Counted from the stretch's first letter, positions 9,232 through 18,967 are shown. The stretch: 40,604 nt of DNA from Gammaproteobacteria bacterium (GCA_030038755.1 JASHSK010000295.1:1-40604); one strand, 5' to 3'. Notes: generated from the letters alone by a model not told the origin. Numbers and translations: made by a program.

Positions 9232-10641
9232 ATGACTTCAAGCGATGTGGTGAAACTGATCAAGGACAAGGAGGTGAAGTGGGCCGACCTGCGATTCACC
9301 GATACCCGGGGCAAGGAACAGCACGTCAGCATCCCTTCCCGCTACGTGACCGAAGGGTTCTTCGAAGAAGGCAAGATGTTCGACGGGTCGTCGATCGCCG
9401 GGTGGAAGGGCATCAATGACTCGGACATGATCCTGATGCCCGACGCCTCCACGGCCGTGATCGATCCGTTCTTCGAGCAGACTACGGTCAATATCCGCTG
9501 CGACGTCATCGAGCCCACGACAATGCAGGGCTACGGACGCGATCCGCGCTCGCTCGCCAAGCGCGCCGAGGCGTATCTCAAGTCCACCGGCATCGCCGAT
9601 ACGGCCCTGTTTGGGCCGGAGAACGAATTCTTCATCTTCGATGGAGTGCGCTGGGGCGCGGAAGTCAACGGCGCCTTCTACCACGTCGACTCCGCCGAGG
9701 GCGCCTGGGCCTCCGGGACCGCCTTCGAGGAGGGCAACCGTGGCCACCGGCCGGGCATCAAGGGCGGTTACTTCCCGGTGCCGCCGGTGGATGCCTACCA
9801 GGACCTGCGCAGCGCGATGTGCAAGGCCTGCGAGGACATGGGGCTGACCGTCGAGGTGCATCACCACGAGGTCGCCACTGCCGGACAGGCGGAAATCGGT
9901 ATCGGCGCGAGCACCCTGGTCAGGAAGGCCGACCAGGTGCAGATCCTCAAGTACGCGCTGCATAACGTCGCACACAACTTCGGCAAGACCGTGACCTTCA
10001 TGCCCAAGCCGCTCGTCGGCGACAACGGCAACGGCATGCACGTGCACCAGTCGCTGGGCAAGGGCGGCCAGAACATCTTCGCCGGTGACAAATACGCCGG
10101 GCTCTCGGACACCTGTCTGTACTACATCGGCGGGATCATCAAGCACGCCAAGGCGCTGAATGCGCTCACGAACGCCACCACCAACAGCTACAAGCGGCTG
10201 GTGCCGGGGTTCGAAGCGCCGGTGATGCTGGCGTATTCCGCGCGCAACCGCTCAGCTTCGATCCGGGTACCGTGGGTGTCGAGCCCCAAGGCGCGGCGCA
10301 TCGAGGTACGCTTCCCGGACGGCACCGCCAACCCATACTTCGCCTTTGCGGCGATGATGATGGCGGGGCTCGACGGCATTCAGAACAAGATCCATCCGGG
10401 CGATCCGGCCGACAAGGATCTGTATGACCTGGAGCCCGAGGAAGCGAAGCACATCCCGACCGTGTGTCACTCGCTCGATATGGCGATCGAGCAACTGAAC
10501 GCGGACCGCGAGTTCCTGCTGAGAGGTGGTGTGTTCACGGATGATCTGCTGGACGCCTATGTCGAACTGAAAATGCAGGAAGTCACGCGCCTGCGTATGA
10601 CCACGCATCCGGTCGAGTTCGATATGTACTACAGCCTCTGA
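9232..10641 (+). CDS. glnA: Glutamine synthetase, type I
   Basis: The 469-residue enzyme makes glutamine from glutamate, ammonia and ATP, and has the same length as E. coli GlnA. Landmarks are [17 protein letters not shown], the metal-binding [17 protein letters not shown], and the ATP-binding [12 protein letters not shown] region. The adenylylation site lies in [14 protein letters not shown], with Tyr398 (counting Met) exactly where the regulated tyrosine of the GSI-beta subtype is found. Activity is therefore likely controlled by GlnE. The frame is open upstream to 9184, but the ATG at 9232 follows GGAGG by four bases and matches the family N-terminus. A sigma-54 promoter and an NtrC-like site precede it, and a perfect hairpin terminator follows. 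Confidence 0.98.
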   Translation: MTSSDVVKLIKDKEVKWADLRFTDTRGKEQHVSIPSRYVTEGFFEEGKMFDGSSIAGWKGINDSDMILMPDASTAVIDPFFEQTTVNIRCDVIEPTTMQGYGRDPRSLAKRAEAYLKSTGIADTALFGPENEFFIFDGVRWGAEVNGAFYHVDSAEGAWASGTAFEEGNRGHRPGIKGGYFPVPPVDAYQDLRSAMCKACEDMGLTVEVHHHEVATAGQAEIGIGASTLVRKADQVQILKYALHNVAHNFGKTVTFMPKPLVGDNGNGMHVHQSLGKGGQNIFAGDKYAGLSDTCLYYIGGIIKHAKALNALTNATTNSYKRLVPGFEAPVMLAYSARNRSASIRVPWVSSPKARRIEVRFPDGTANPYFAFAAMMMAGLDGIQNKIHPGDPADKDLYDLEPEEAKHIPTVCHSLDMAIEQLNADREFLLRGGVFTDDLLDAYVELKMQEVTRLRMTTHPVEFDMYYSL

Positions 10642-10679
10642 GGTGGTCGTGAAATTCGGCCCACCGGCGGGTCGCTCAA

Positions 10680-10715
10680 TGGGTGACGGCGCGCACAGTG
10701 CCGTCACCCATTTTT
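10680..10715 (+). terminator. Rho-independent terminator after glnA
   Basis: TGGGTGACGGC (10680-10690) pairs perfectly over 11 bases with GCCGTCACCCA (10700-10710) across a 9-base loop, and is followed by TTTTT. It would separate glnA messages from the downstream DUF4124-ntrB-ntrC genes, although partial read-through is usual at such loci. Confidence 0.92.
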
Positions 10716-10751
10716 GTGCGTGCGGCACGCGCGGCGTTATGCTCCGAGCCG

Positions 10752-11402
10752 ATGCGAAACGCTCTGTCTCGTTATGTCGAACCAGGGCCGCGCACGCGGC
10801 GGCCCGGGCTGCTCGCGGCGATGCTCACGGCGATGTTGGCCGTGATGCTTGCGGGTGCAGCGGCGCTGGCGGCCGATCCCGGCGGCAGCAGCGGGGCGAC
10901 CACGACCTATCGCTGGGTGGACGCACAGGGCGTGGTGCACTATTCGGATACACCGCAGCCGGGCGCTCAGAAGCTCGAGATCGCTCCCGCGCAGACCTTT
11001 CAGCCGACGCCGGTACCGACGGCGCAGACGGAGTCCGCGCCGGCGCCTGCTGCCGACCCGTACACGACCTGCCTCATCACGCAGCCCGAGGCGCAGCAGT
11101 CGTTCTACGCGCCCGATTCGGTGCCGGTCACCCTGCAGCTGGCCCCGGACCTGCGCCCCGGAGATCATGTGCAGGTGACCTACGACGGTCAGAGCGTGGC
11201 CCCGGCGGACGACAGCGGCGTCAACTTCCAGATCGATATGCCGGTTCGAGGGCAGCACACGGTGGCTGCCAATGTCATGGACGGCAGCGGCAGGACCGTC
11301 TGCACGGCGCAGGCCGTGATCTTCTATGTTCGACGCCCCTCGGTGGACTCCCCGCAGTCGCCGACGGCGCAGCATCCCGCTTCGGCTCCTCCGGGGCGCT
11401 GA
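10752..11402 (+). CDS. Exported DUF4124-domain protein
   Basis: The protein has 216 residues. A signal peptide (about 1-38, ending GAAALAA) is followed by a DUF4124 domain with the hallmark TTYRWVDAQGVVHYSDTPQP. After a Pro/Thr-rich linker comes a beta-rich domain of about 100 residues, from YTTCLITQPEAQQSFY to VIFYVRRP, containing two cysteines that may form a disulfide. Placement between glnA and ntrB is a conserved arrangement in several gammaproteobacteria, but no function is established. The frame is open upstream to 10683, inside the transcribed terminator tail region. The ATG at 10752 leaves a normal signal peptide and is preferred. Confidence 0.82.
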   Translation: MRNALSRYVEPGPRTRRPGLLAAMLTAMLAVMLAGAAALAADPGGSSGATTTYRWVDAQGVVHYSDTPQPGAQKLEIAPAQTFQPTPVPTAQTESAPAPAADPYTTCLITQPEAQQSFYAPDSVPVTLQLAPDLRPGDHVQVTYDGQSVAPADDSGVNFQIDMPVRGQHTVAANVMDGSGRTVCTAQAVIFYVRRPSVDSPQSPTAQHPASAPPGR

Positions 11403-11435
11403 CCAGCAGCTCCACCGCTTTTGCAGGGCCCGACG

Positions 11436-12548
11436 GTGGCGGCTGAATCGCTGGCTGCCTCGCCGCTCGCGCACTTCGACTCCGCGGAGCTGCTCGATGC
11501 GCTATACACCGGCGTCGTGGTACTGGACGCGCACTGCTGCGTCGTCTACGCCAACGTGGGCGCGCAGGACCTGCTGGCCGTGGGACTCAACCAGGCGCGT
11601 GGTCGACCGATCACCGAGCTGTTCGCGCAGTGCGAAGCACTCGAGCAGATCCTGCATCGTGCCCTGCAGCGCGAGGAAGCCTGCGCCGGCCACGAGATCG
11701 TATTGATGCCCGCGGCTCTGCCGCGCACACACGAGTCGGCCGTGGTGGATGTCACGGTGACGCCTCTGCCGGCGCAGCTGACCGGCACGCACCTGCTGCT
11801 GGAGCTGGCCGATGCGCGCACCCGGGCTCGCCTCGCGCGCGAACGCGAGATGCTCTCGCGGCTGGACGGCAACCGCCTGATGATCCGGCAGCTGGCTCAT
11901 GAGATCAAAAACCCGCTTGGCGGACTGCGCGGGGCCGCGCAATTGCTCTCCCGGGAGCTGCAGGACGGGGCGCTCACCGAGTACACGGCGGTGATCATCA
12001 ACGAGGCGGACCGGCTGCGCGCCCTGGTCGACAGCATGCTCGGCCCGTCACGCCCGCCGATGAAGAGCCTCGTCAACGTGCACGAGCTGTGCGAGCACGT
12101 GTTTCGGTTGGTGCGCGGGGAGGCACCGGCGGGCGTGACCCTGGAGCGCGACTACGATCCGAGCCTGCCCGCGGCGCAGCTGGACCGTAACGAGATCATC
12201 CAGGCGCTGCTGAACGTGGCGCGCAATGCGTTGCAGGCCCTGCCGAGCGTGGGCGGGCGGGTGGTGCTGCGCAGTCGAGTGGCCGGCAATATCACCATCG
12301 GGGCCCGGCGACACCGGCTGGTGGCCAAGATCCAGGTCGAAGACAACGGGCACGGTGTGCCGCCGGAGCTGATGAAGAGTCTGTTCTATCCGCTGGTGAC
12401 CGGCCGGCCGAACGGCTCGGGCCTGGGTCTGGCGGTTGCTCAGGAGCTGCTTGCGCGTCACGACGGCATCGTTGAGTTCGACAGCGAGCCGGGACATACG
12501 GTGTTCTCCCTGCTGCTGCCGCTTGCGGCCGAGGAGGCTATTGCATGA
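11436..12548 (+). CDS. ntrB: Nitrogen regulation sensor histidine kinase NtrB (GlnL)
   Basis: This is a soluble histidine kinase that phosphorylates NtrC under nitrogen limitation and is switched by PII protein. It has an N-terminal PAS domain (about 15-125), a dimerisation/phosphotransfer helix with LAHEIKNPLGGLRGAAQLL (phospho-His155), and an HATPase domain with N box LLNVARNALQAL, G1 box VEDNGHGVP and G2 box GSGLGLAV. The YPLVTGRPNGSGLGL segment is characteristic of NtrB. The frame could also begin at a TTG at 11421. GTG at 11436 is preferred because CAGGG sits seven bases upstream. The stop overlaps the start of ntrC by four bases (ATGA). Confidence 0.96.
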   Translation: MAAESLAASPLAHFDSAELLDALYTGVVVLDAHCCVVYANVGAQDLLAVGLNQARGRPITELFAQCEALEQILHRALQREEACAGHEIVLMPAALPRTHESAVVDVTVTPLPAQLTGTHLLLELADARTRARLAREREMLSRLDGNRLMIRQLAHEIKNPLGGLRGAAQLLSRELQDGALTEYTAVIINEADRLRALVDSMLGPSRPPMKSLVNVHELCEHVFRLVRGEAPAGVTLERDYDPSLPAAQLDRNEIIQALLNVARNALQALPSVGGRVVLRSRVAGNITIGARRHRLVAKIQVEDNGHGVPPELMKSLFYPLVTGRPNGSGLGLAVAQELLARHDGIVEFDSEPGHTVFSLLLPLAAEEAIA

Positions 12549-14086
12549 GTGCAGTCAACATTTCGAATCTTGCCGGGGCCGGGGCCGCACCACTGCGCGT
12601 CTGGCTGGTCGATGACGACAACTCCATCCGCTGGGTGCTCGAGCGCGCCCTGCGCAACGGCGGCATGCTGCCCAAGGCTTTTGACGCCGCGGAGCCCGCA
12701 CTGGCTGCTCTGCGCAGCGACACGCCCGACGTGCTGATCACCGATATTCGCATGGCGGGGCAATCGGGGTTGGACCTGCTGCGGCGTGTCCACGACGTGC
12801 ACCCGGGTCTGCCGGTGATCGTGATGACGGCCTATTCGGACCTGGGCAACGCGGTGTTGGCTTACGAGGGAGGAGCGTTCGAGTACCTCGCCAAGCCATT
12901 CGACATCGATCAGGCGGTGGAGCTGGTGCGGCGCGCCGCGGGCGTGGCCACCGGCACGGGCCGCGGAGCGGGTGCATCGGCGGAAGGGCAGTCGGGCTTT
13001 GCCGCAGCCGGTGCGACTGCGCGCGGCGCTTTTGCGCCGGGCGCGGTCGCGCGCATCCCGGAGCTGCTTGGCCGTGCGCCGGCCATGCAGCAGGTATTTC
13101 GGGCGATCGGACGGCTGTCGCGCTCGGCCGTGAACGTGCTCATCACCGGGGAGTCGGGCACGGGCAAGGAATTGGCCGCGCGCGCCCTGCACGAGCACAG
13201 TCCGCGCGCGCACAAGCCGTTCATCGCGCTGAATACCTCGGCGATCCCCAGCGAGCTGCTGGAGTCGGAGCTGTTCGGGCATGAGAAGGGCGCCTTCACC
13301 GGCGCGGATGCCCTGCGACGCGGGCGCTTCGAGCAGGCCGACGGCGGCACGCTGTTCCTCGACGAGATCGGGGACATGTCCGCGCCGCTGCAGACGCGGC
13401 TGTTGCGCGTGCTCGCCGAGGGTGAGTTCTATCGCGTCGGCGGACAGATGCCGATCCGCGTGGATGTGCGCGTGATCGCGGCCACGCACCAGAATCTCGA
13501 GGAGCGCGCGCGCGCGGGGCTGTTTCGCGAAGACCTGTTTCACCGTCTGAACGTCATCCGTATCGAGCTGCCGCCGCTGCGCGCGCGACGCGAAGATATC
13601 GCCGATCTGCTGCACCACTATCTGCACATCGCCGCGCAGGAGCTGGGTGTGGAGCCCAAGTCGCTGAGCTCCCAGGCGCGCGAGCGGCTCATCAGTTATG
13701 GCTGGCCCGGCAACGTGCGTGAACTGGTCAACCTCTGCCGTCGACTGACCGTGCTGGCTCCCGGTAATGAAATTCGACTGGAGGATCTGCCACCCGAGAT
13801 GCTCGCGAGCGATGCGGCAGCCGCCGCCGACGCCGACTGGACCGGCGAGCTCGCGCGCTGGGCCGACGTTCAGGCGCGCTCGCCCGCCCGCCCATTGCTG
13901 GAAGACGCGATGCCCGCCTTCGAGCGCACGCTGATCACGGTGGCCCTGCGCCACACGCAGGGCCACCGCCAGGATGCCGCCAAACTCCTCGGGTGGGGTC
14001 GCAATACGCTGACGCGCAAGCTCAAGGAGCTGGGCATGCAGGGTGCCGGGACGCAGGACGAGGACGGGGAGGCGGAGGAGGCGTAG
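12545..14086 (+). CDS. ntrC: Nitrogen regulation response regulator NtrC (GlnG)
   Basis: The 513-residue protein is an enhancer-binding activator of sigma-54 promoters. The receiver domain (about 17-135) has the acidic pocket WLVDDDNS and phospho-acceptor Asp67 in LITDIRM, with a later Lys in YLAKPFD. An Ala/Gly-rich linker follows. The AAA+ domain carries Walker A GESGTGKE, the sigma-54 contacting loop GAFTGA at residues 249-254, and Walker B GGTLFLDEIGD. The C-terminal Fis-type helix-turn-helix is HRQDAAKLLGWGRNTLTRKL. It is expected to act on the sigma-54 promoter of glnA in this window. The gene is translationally coupled to ntrB. Confidence 0.97.
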   Translation: MSAVNISNLAGAGAAPLRVWLVDDDNSIRWVLERALRNGGMLPKAFDAAEPALAALRSDTPDVLITDIRMAGQSGLDLLRRVHDVHPGLPVIVMTAYSDLGNAVLAYEGGAFEYLAKPFDIDQAVELVRRAAGVATGTGRGAGASAEGQSGFAAAGATARGAFAPGAVARIPELLGRAPAMQQVFRAIGRLSRSAVNVLITGESGTGKELAARALHEHSPRAHKPFIALNTSAIPSELLESELFGHEKGAFTGADALRRGRFEQADGGTLFLDEIGDMSAPLQTRLLRVLAEGEFYRVGGQMPIRVDVRVIAATHQNLEERARAGLFREDLFHRLNVIRIELPPLRARREDIADLLHHYLHIAAQELGVEPKSLSSQARERLISYGWPGNVRELVNLCRRLTVLAPGNEIRLEDLPPEMLASDAAAAADADWTGELARWADVQARSPARPLLEDAMPAFERTLITVALRHTQGHRQDAAKLLGWGRNTLTRKLKELGMQGAGTQDEDGEAEEA

Positions 14087-14163
14087 CGGCTGACGTCATT
14101 CATCGGGAGGTCTCAGGCTGTATCACTAACGATTCAATCTCGCGGCCTGACAGCGGGATTGCT

Positions 14164-14184
14164 TCGATAAGGCCTCGATAAGGC
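14164..14184. repeat. 10-bp direct repeat (TCGATAAGGC) in the ntrC-tricorn gap
   Basis: TCGATAAGGC occurs at 14164-14173 and again at 14175-14184 with one base between, so the copies are offset by one helical turn. The 261-base gap between ntrC and the tricorn-like gene otherwise holds only a GGACA-N10-TGTCC inverted repeat near 14267-14286. A tandem recognition site is possible but unproven. Confidence 0.5.
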
Positions 14185-14347
14185 AGCGACAGTTCGAAGT
14201 GGCATGCCCCGGGGATGCGCCGGTGCTGGAGTGCTGCGCGCGCACCAGGCGCTGCGCGCGCGCCAGGTGGACACGCATCTCACTGTCCGCTGGCGGGCCG
14301 ATGCTAGCATCGCCGTGCGCTCGATCCTGATGCACCGAGGAATCCAC

Positions 14348-17300
14348 ATGGCCGCAACCCGGCCTGCTGCGGCCAGGGCCGCCATGACAGCGGTCATCGC
14401 TGCCGTGGTCGTGCTGCGCACGGCGGCTGCCGCGGCGCCGTTTGCGAGCGCCCCCTTCGCCGCCGCGGGGGCGAGCGATCCGCCCGATGCCACGCCCGCC
14501 CCCGCTCCGGATACGACGCTGATGCGCTTCCCGACCCTGCACGGCGGGCGGATCGTGTTCGTGGCACACGGCAATCTATGGGAAGTGGCGCGCGCCGGCG
14601 GAGTGGCACAGCGCCTCACGAGTGATCCCGGCAGCGACTGGATGCCGCGCTTTTCTCCCGACGGGCGCTGGATCGCATTCACGGGCAACTCCCAGGGCAG
14701 CACGGATGTGTACGTCATGCCGGCCAGCGGCGGCCCGGCGCGCAGGCTGACCTACTGGTCGGATGTGATGACGGACGCACCGCTGCGCTGGGGACCCAAC
14801 AATCTGGTCGTCACCTGGACGCCCGACTCGCGGCGGATCGTGTTTCTGTCGCGGCGCAAGGCCTGGAACCTGTGGGACAGCCAGCTCTACGAGGTCGGCC
14901 TGGACGGCGGCCTGCCGCGCGCGCTGCCGCTGGATCGCGGCGGGCTGATGTCCTTCAGCCCCGACGGGCGGCGCATCGTCTACAACCGCATCTTCACGAA
15001 TTTCCGCAACTGGAAGCGCTACGACGGCGGGCTCGCGCAGGACGTCTATCTCTACGATTTCACGACGCAGCGCCTGCAGCGCCTGACCGATTGGAAGGGC
15101 ACGGACACGGCGCCGATGTGGTATCACGACACCGTCTACTTCCTTTCCGATCGCGACGCCGCCCGCCGCGAAAATATCTGGGCGCTGGATCTGGCCACGC
15201 ACGCGCTGCGGCAGGTCACGCACTTCACCGATTACGACATCGATTTTCCCAGCCTCGGGGATGACGGCATCGTATTTCAGCAGGGCGGCTGGCTGTACGT
15301 GCTCGACCTGCCTGCCGAAACGCTGCATCGTCTGTCGGTCAGCGTTGCCGATGACGGCGGGCGCACGGGTGCGCGCGTCGTGGATGCGAGCCGCTACCTT
15401 CGCGACCCCGACAACGCACAGCTGACCGATTACGATCTGGCGCCGAACGGACGGCGCGCGCTGCTGGTCGCGCGCGGCGATGTGTTCTCGGTTGCGGCCG
15501 CGCCGGGGGAAACCCGCGACCTGACCGCCACCTCCGACGCCGACGAGGACCATCCGGCCTGCTCGCCCGATGGGCGCTGGGTCGCCTACACGACGGATGT
15601 CTCGGGAGAGCAGCAGATCGCGGTGCGAGCGGCGCAGGGCGGCCCGCAGCGGCTGCTCACGCACTTCGCGAGCGGCTATTTCTATCGGCCCGCATGGTCT
15701 GCCGACTCCGCGCGCATCGCGTTCTCCGATAACGAGCACCGCCTGTGGTACCTTGCCGTCACCGGCGCCAGCGTCCGCGCCGGCGCTGCTGCTGCTGGTG
15801 CCGGCGCTGGCGCCGGCGCGCCGATGCTCGTCGCGCAGGACCTCTACCAGGAGATGCACGATTACAGCTGGTCGCCCGACGGTCGCTGGCTCGCCTATAG
15901 CCTCACCGACGCCGCGCAGCAGCGGCAGATCTGGCTGTATGAGCTCGCGACGCGCCGCGCCACGCGTGTGAGCGAGCCGGGGTCCGATGACTTCCAGCCG
16001 CGGTTCGACGCCAGCGGACGCTACCTGTTCTTCCTGTCGAGCCGCCAGGAGAATCCGGTGCTGGCGGAGAACGAATTCGACATCGCCGATCTGAAGACCA
16101 CCGGACTCTATGTCGCCACGCTGCAGGCAGATGAGCTTTCGCCGTTCGCGCCGCGCGCCCCCGAGGCGGCGGCTGGCAGGGCAGCGGCCGATGACCGCGC
16201 ATCGGCAGGTGTGAGCGTGCCGCTGCACATCGACCTGCTCGGGCTGATGCAGCGCGCGGTGCCGGTGCCGATTCCGCAGGCGACGCTCACCGGCTTCGAC
16301 CTGCGGGGCAGCGGGATCGGCACGCAGATCTACTATCAGACACAGCCGCCGTCCACGATCGCGGCGCCGCTCGCGAATGAGCCGAGCGACCTGCACCTCT
16401 ACGATCTCGGCGCGCGGGCGGACAGCGTGCTGATTCACGACATCACGAGCTACGTCGTCAGCGCCGACGGCACGGCACTGATGTACCGGCACGATGGGAC
16501 CGGCGGTCCCTTCTTCTACATCGTTCCTGCCGGCAGCGCGGCCGCGCACCCCGCCGCCGCTGCCCGCCCACTGGACCTTTCGCACATGCGGGTGCGCGTC
16601 GATCCGCGCCGGGAGTGGGATGAAATGTTCCATTCGGCCTGGCGGCTGGAGCGGGACTTCTTCTATCGCCCGCAGATGAACGGTGTCGATTGGGTCGGCG
16701 TGCGTCGCGCATACGAGCGGCTGCTGCCGCTCGCCGGCTCACGCGATGACCTGAACTACCTGATTGGAGAGATGCTCGGGGAGCTCGGCAACTCGCATAC
16801 CTACGTCGCCGGCGGGGACCGCGGCGGCGGCAGCGGCGGCGGCGGCACGACGCCTGCGCCGGGCGCCTACCTGGGGGTCGACTACGGCGTCGATGCGCGC
16901 ACCGATCGTTACGTCTTCAGCCGTGTGTACGCGGGCGACAACACGCGCCCCGAGTATCGCTCGCCGCTGACCGAGCCGGGCATCCGCGTGCACGCGGGCG
17001 ATGAGCTGGTCGCGATCGACGGACAACGCGTGCCGATCGGCAGGCCTCCGGAGAGCTATCTCCTCGGCAAGCAGGGCCACACGGTGCGGCTCACCGTCGC
17101 CGGGCAGGGCGGCACGCGCGACGTGCTCGTCACGCCGCTCGACGATGAGCTGTCATTGCGGGCGAAAGCCTGGGTGGACCACAACCGCTCGCTGGTCGAT
17201 GCAGCCTCGGGCGGCCGCATCGGCTACGTCTACCTCGGCGATACGGACGAGTCGGGCATGGAAGCGTTCATCCGGCAGTTCTACGGGCAGCTCGATCGTC

Positions 17301-17833
17301 AGGCACTGATCCTCGACCTGCGCTGGAACACCGGCGGTGTCGCCGACCCGCTCGTGCTCGAGCGGCTGCGTCGCGTCCTGGTGGGGATGACTACCAACCG
17401 CGAGGGTGCGGCGCTGACGGTGCCGCAGCGATTGCTCGCGGGACCGAAGGTGTGCCTGATCAACGAGTACACGGTGTCCGATGGCGAGCTGCTCGCCTAT
17501 TACTTCCGCCAGTACGGTCTTGGTCCTCTCATTGGTACGCGCAGCTGGGGCGGCGTGCGCTTCTACCGCGGCGACTGGGCTCTGCTCGACGGCGGCTACA
17601 TCACCATTCCCGAAACCGCTTCCTACGATCTGCAGTCGCGGTGGATCATCGAGAATCACGGCGTGGATCCGGACCAGGTCGTGCAGGACTCTCCCGCGCA
17701 GCTGCTGTCGGGCACCGACGCGCAGCTGCAGGCCGCGGTCAATGACCTGTTACAGACGCTGTCTCAGCACCCTGCCATCGTGCCGCCCCCACCGTCCGCG
17801 CTCCCCGCCTATGCCAACCAACCACCACGCTGA
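14348..17833 (+). CDS. Tricorn-like S41 family protease, exported
   Basis: The 1161-residue protein resembles tricorn protease. An N-terminal signal peptide (about 1-30) is followed by a beta-propeller of WD40/TolB-type blades with many DGRWIAF/SPDGR motifs (about 60-620). Then come a C1-type helical domain, a PDZ domain (about 850-940, GIRVHAGDELVAIDGQRV) and an S41 peptidase domain. Catalytic residues fit tricorn: His817 in GELGNSHTYV and the nucleophile Ser1044, followed by Asp1045, in YTVSDGELLAYYF. The start at 14348 follows GAGGA by six bases. Near residues 475-492 is an Ala/Gly low-complexity insertion made of GCC/GGC repeats like those in glyS. It probably trims peptides in the periplasm; the substrate is unknown. 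Confidence 0.9.
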   Translation: MAATRPAAARAAMTAVIAAVVVLRTAAAAAPFASAPFAAAGASDPPDATPAPAPDTTLMRFPTLHGGRIVFVAHGNLWEVARAGGVAQRLTSDPGSDWMPRFSPDGRWIAFTGNSQGSTDVYVMPASGGPARRLTYWSDVMTDAPLRWGPNNLVVTWTPDSRRIVFLSRRKAWNLWDSQLYEVGLDGGLPRALPLDRGGLMSFSPDGRRIVYNRIFTNFRNWKRYDGGLAQDVYLYDFTTQRLQRLTDWKGTDTAPMWYHDTVYFLSDRDAARRENIWALDLATHALRQVTHFTDYDIDFPSLGDDGIVFQQGGWLYVLDLPAETLHRLSVSVADDGGRTGARVVDASRYLRDPDNAQLTDYDLAPNGRRALLVARGDVFSVAAAPGETRDLTATSDADEDHPACSPDGRWVAYTTDVSGEQQIAVRAAQGGPQRLLTHFASGYFYRPAWSADSARIAFSDNEHRLWYLAVTGASVRAGAAAAGAGAGAGAPMLVAQDLYQEMHDYSWSPDGRWLAYSLTDAAQQRQIWLYELATRRATRVSEPGSDDFQPRFDASGRYLFFLSSRQENPVLAENEFDIADLKTTGLYVATLQADELSPFAPRAPEAAAGRAAADDRASAGVSVPLHIDLLGLMQRAVPVPIPQATLTGFDLRGSGIGTQIYYQTQPPSTIAAPLANEPSDLHLYDLGARADSVLIHDITSYVVSADGTALMYRHDGTGGPFFYIVPAGSAAAHPAAAARPLDLSHMRVRVDPRREWDEMFHSAWRLERDFFYRPQMNGVDWVGVRRAYERLLPLAGSRDDLNYLIGEMLGELGNSHTYVAGGDRGGGSGGGGTTPAPGAYLGVDYGVDARTDRYVFSRVYAGDNTRPEYRSPLTEPGIRVHAGDELVAIDGQRVPIGRPPESYLLGKQGHTVRLTVAGQGGTRDVLVTPLDDELSLRAKAWVDHNRSLVDAASGGRIGYVYLGDTDESGMEAFIRQFYGQLDRQALILDLRWNTGGVADPLVLERLRRVLVGMTTNREGAALTVPQRLLAGPKVCLINEYTVSDGELLAYYFRQYGLGPLIGTRSWGGVRFYRGDWALLDGGYITIPETASYDLQSRWIIENHGVDPDQVVQDSPAQLLSGTDAQLQAAVNDLLQTLSQHPAIVPPPPSALPAYANQPPR
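15772..15822. repeat. GC-rich low-complexity insertion in the tricorn-like gene
   Basis: Short repeats of GGCGCC/GCTGCT type encode an Ala/Gly run ending in AAAAGAGAGAGAP between two propeller blades. The base composition and repeat style match the insertion at 7729-7797 in glyS. Confidence 0.65.
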
Positions 17834-18779
17834 CACGCAGTCGTGCAGGGCGCCGCTGCTTGTACTGCTGCTCGGGCCGCTACTGGTGCTCGCGCTGTCG
17901 GGCCCGCCGCGTGCCTGGGCGCTGGACGCGGACCAGGCGCGCGGTGGCTGGGAGAGCGGCACCGGTCGCGCGCAACACATCTTCGACTTCGAGATCCAGG
18001 GCAATCGCGTCAGCGGTGTCTACTGCACGGATTGCGCCGATGCCACGACGCTCGCGTTCATCGAGGGCACGCTGCAGGGCGATGACATGCGCTTCATCGT
18101 CAGGCACGTGCGCGCTGACGGCACGACGCTCTACGAGGATCAAGCGACCGCGCGCATCGAGGGCGATCACCTCATGGTCAGCGGCCGGGCCGGTGGTCGC
18201 GGGGGCGGCGCCTTTCGCTGGATACTGCACAAGGATCCGCGTGGCCCGGCGAACCTCGGTCAGGCGGTCACCCCCGTACTGCCGCAGCCGGGCGCGCCCG
18301 CGAGGAACGTGGCCGTCTACGAAGCGCACCGCCCGCCCTCGGGCCGTCGCCCGCCGCCCGTCGGGTTGTTCAGACCACAGCCCTACCAACCGCCGGGGCC
18401 CTGGGAACGGATCACCCCGGAACGGCTCGTCGGAGTCTGGTTCGCCGGCACCGGACACGACAAGCAGCACTTCTTCTTTCATGAGGTAGGGAATCGGCTG
18501 CTCGGCATGGTCTGCGGCCCCTGCGACAATCCGTACACGATGGCTGCCATCGACGACTTCCGCATCCAGGGCGATACCGTGACCTTCGAGATCCATCACG
18601 AGGACTTCGGCGGGGTGAGCCTGCCGTTTCATAACACCATTACCGCTCATCTCGCCGGCAACGAGCTGCGAGTGATCAGCGCCATTGCCAACAACGTCCC
18701 GATCGAACAACAGCCGCTGGCTTACTTCCCCTTCTCGATGATCGGCCCGGTGTCGTTCGAGGCGACCTCCGCGAATTAG
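17811..18779 (+). CDS. Exported double-CxxC repeat protein (paralog of the 21899 gene)
   Basis: The family is not recognised. The 322-residue protein has a signal peptide (about 1-38, ending RAWA) and two copies of one domain. Copy 1 (about 46-104) contains NRVSGVYCTDCADATTLAF with Cys72 and Cys75. Copy 2 (about 207-265) contains GMVCGPCDNPYTMAAIDDF with Cys235 and Cys238. Each copy continues into an I-x-GD...F motif and a conserved His. A Pro-rich linker joins them. The gene begins inside the last 23 bases of the tricorn gene and has no Shine-Dalgarno sequence, so it is probably translationally coupled. The CxxC pairs could bind metal, heme or form redox disulfides; this is inference. Confidence 0.78.
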   Translation: MPTNHHADTQSCRAPLLVLLLGPLLVLALSGPPRAWALDADQARGGWESGTGRAQHIFDFEIQGNRVSGVYCTDCADATTLAFIEGTLQGDDMRFIVRHVRADGTTLYEDQATARIEGDHLMVSGRAGGRGGGAFRWILHKDPRGPANLGQAVTPVLPQPGAPARNVAVYEAHRPPSGRRPPPVGLFRPQPYQPPGPWERITPERLVGVWFAGTGHDKQHFFFHEVGNRLLGMVCGPCDNPYTMAAIDDFRIQGDTVTFEIHHEDFGGVSLPFHNTITAHLAGNELRVISAIANNVPIEQQPLAYFPFSMIGPVSFEATSAN

Positions 18780-18781
18780 CA

Positions 18782-18805
18782 TAGATTCGCAGCTAGATTC
18801 GCAGC
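18782..18805. repeat. 12-bp tandem duplication
   Basis: TAGATTCGCAGC is repeated exactly, at 18782-18793 and 18794-18805, immediately after the stop codon of the double-CxxC gene. It is outside any gene and may be a recent slippage event or part of a regulatory site for the next gene. Confidence 0.7.
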
Positions 18806-18937
18806 GGCGGCGGGACCGCAAAGCCCTCTGCCTCGCGGCCCGCTGAACGGCGCGCGGGAGGTCGGGCCGTCGCGACCCCCGGAGGGATCTGCTATGCTCG
18901 CTCGTAAACTAGAATCGGATCATCGGGGGTTTTTCAA

Positions 18938-18967
18938 ATGCCGCACTCGGGGGTAGCCGCATGCTGA
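18938..18967 (+). other. Possible 9-codon upstream ORF coupled to the next gene
   Basis: An ATG at 18938, preceded by GGGGG with about seven bases spacing, opens a frame encoding MPHSGVAAC whose TGA (18965-18967) lies just inside the next gene, overlapping its ATG at 18961. A ribosome ending here could restart on the main gene. No family or comparative support is available, so it may be chance. Confidence 0.25.

Noticed and set aside
14576-16633. A 685-codon antisense open frame in the tricorn-like gene
   Set aside because: It mirrors the codon bias of the tricorn-like gene, has no recognisable motif, and the sense protein has catalytic residues in the right order.
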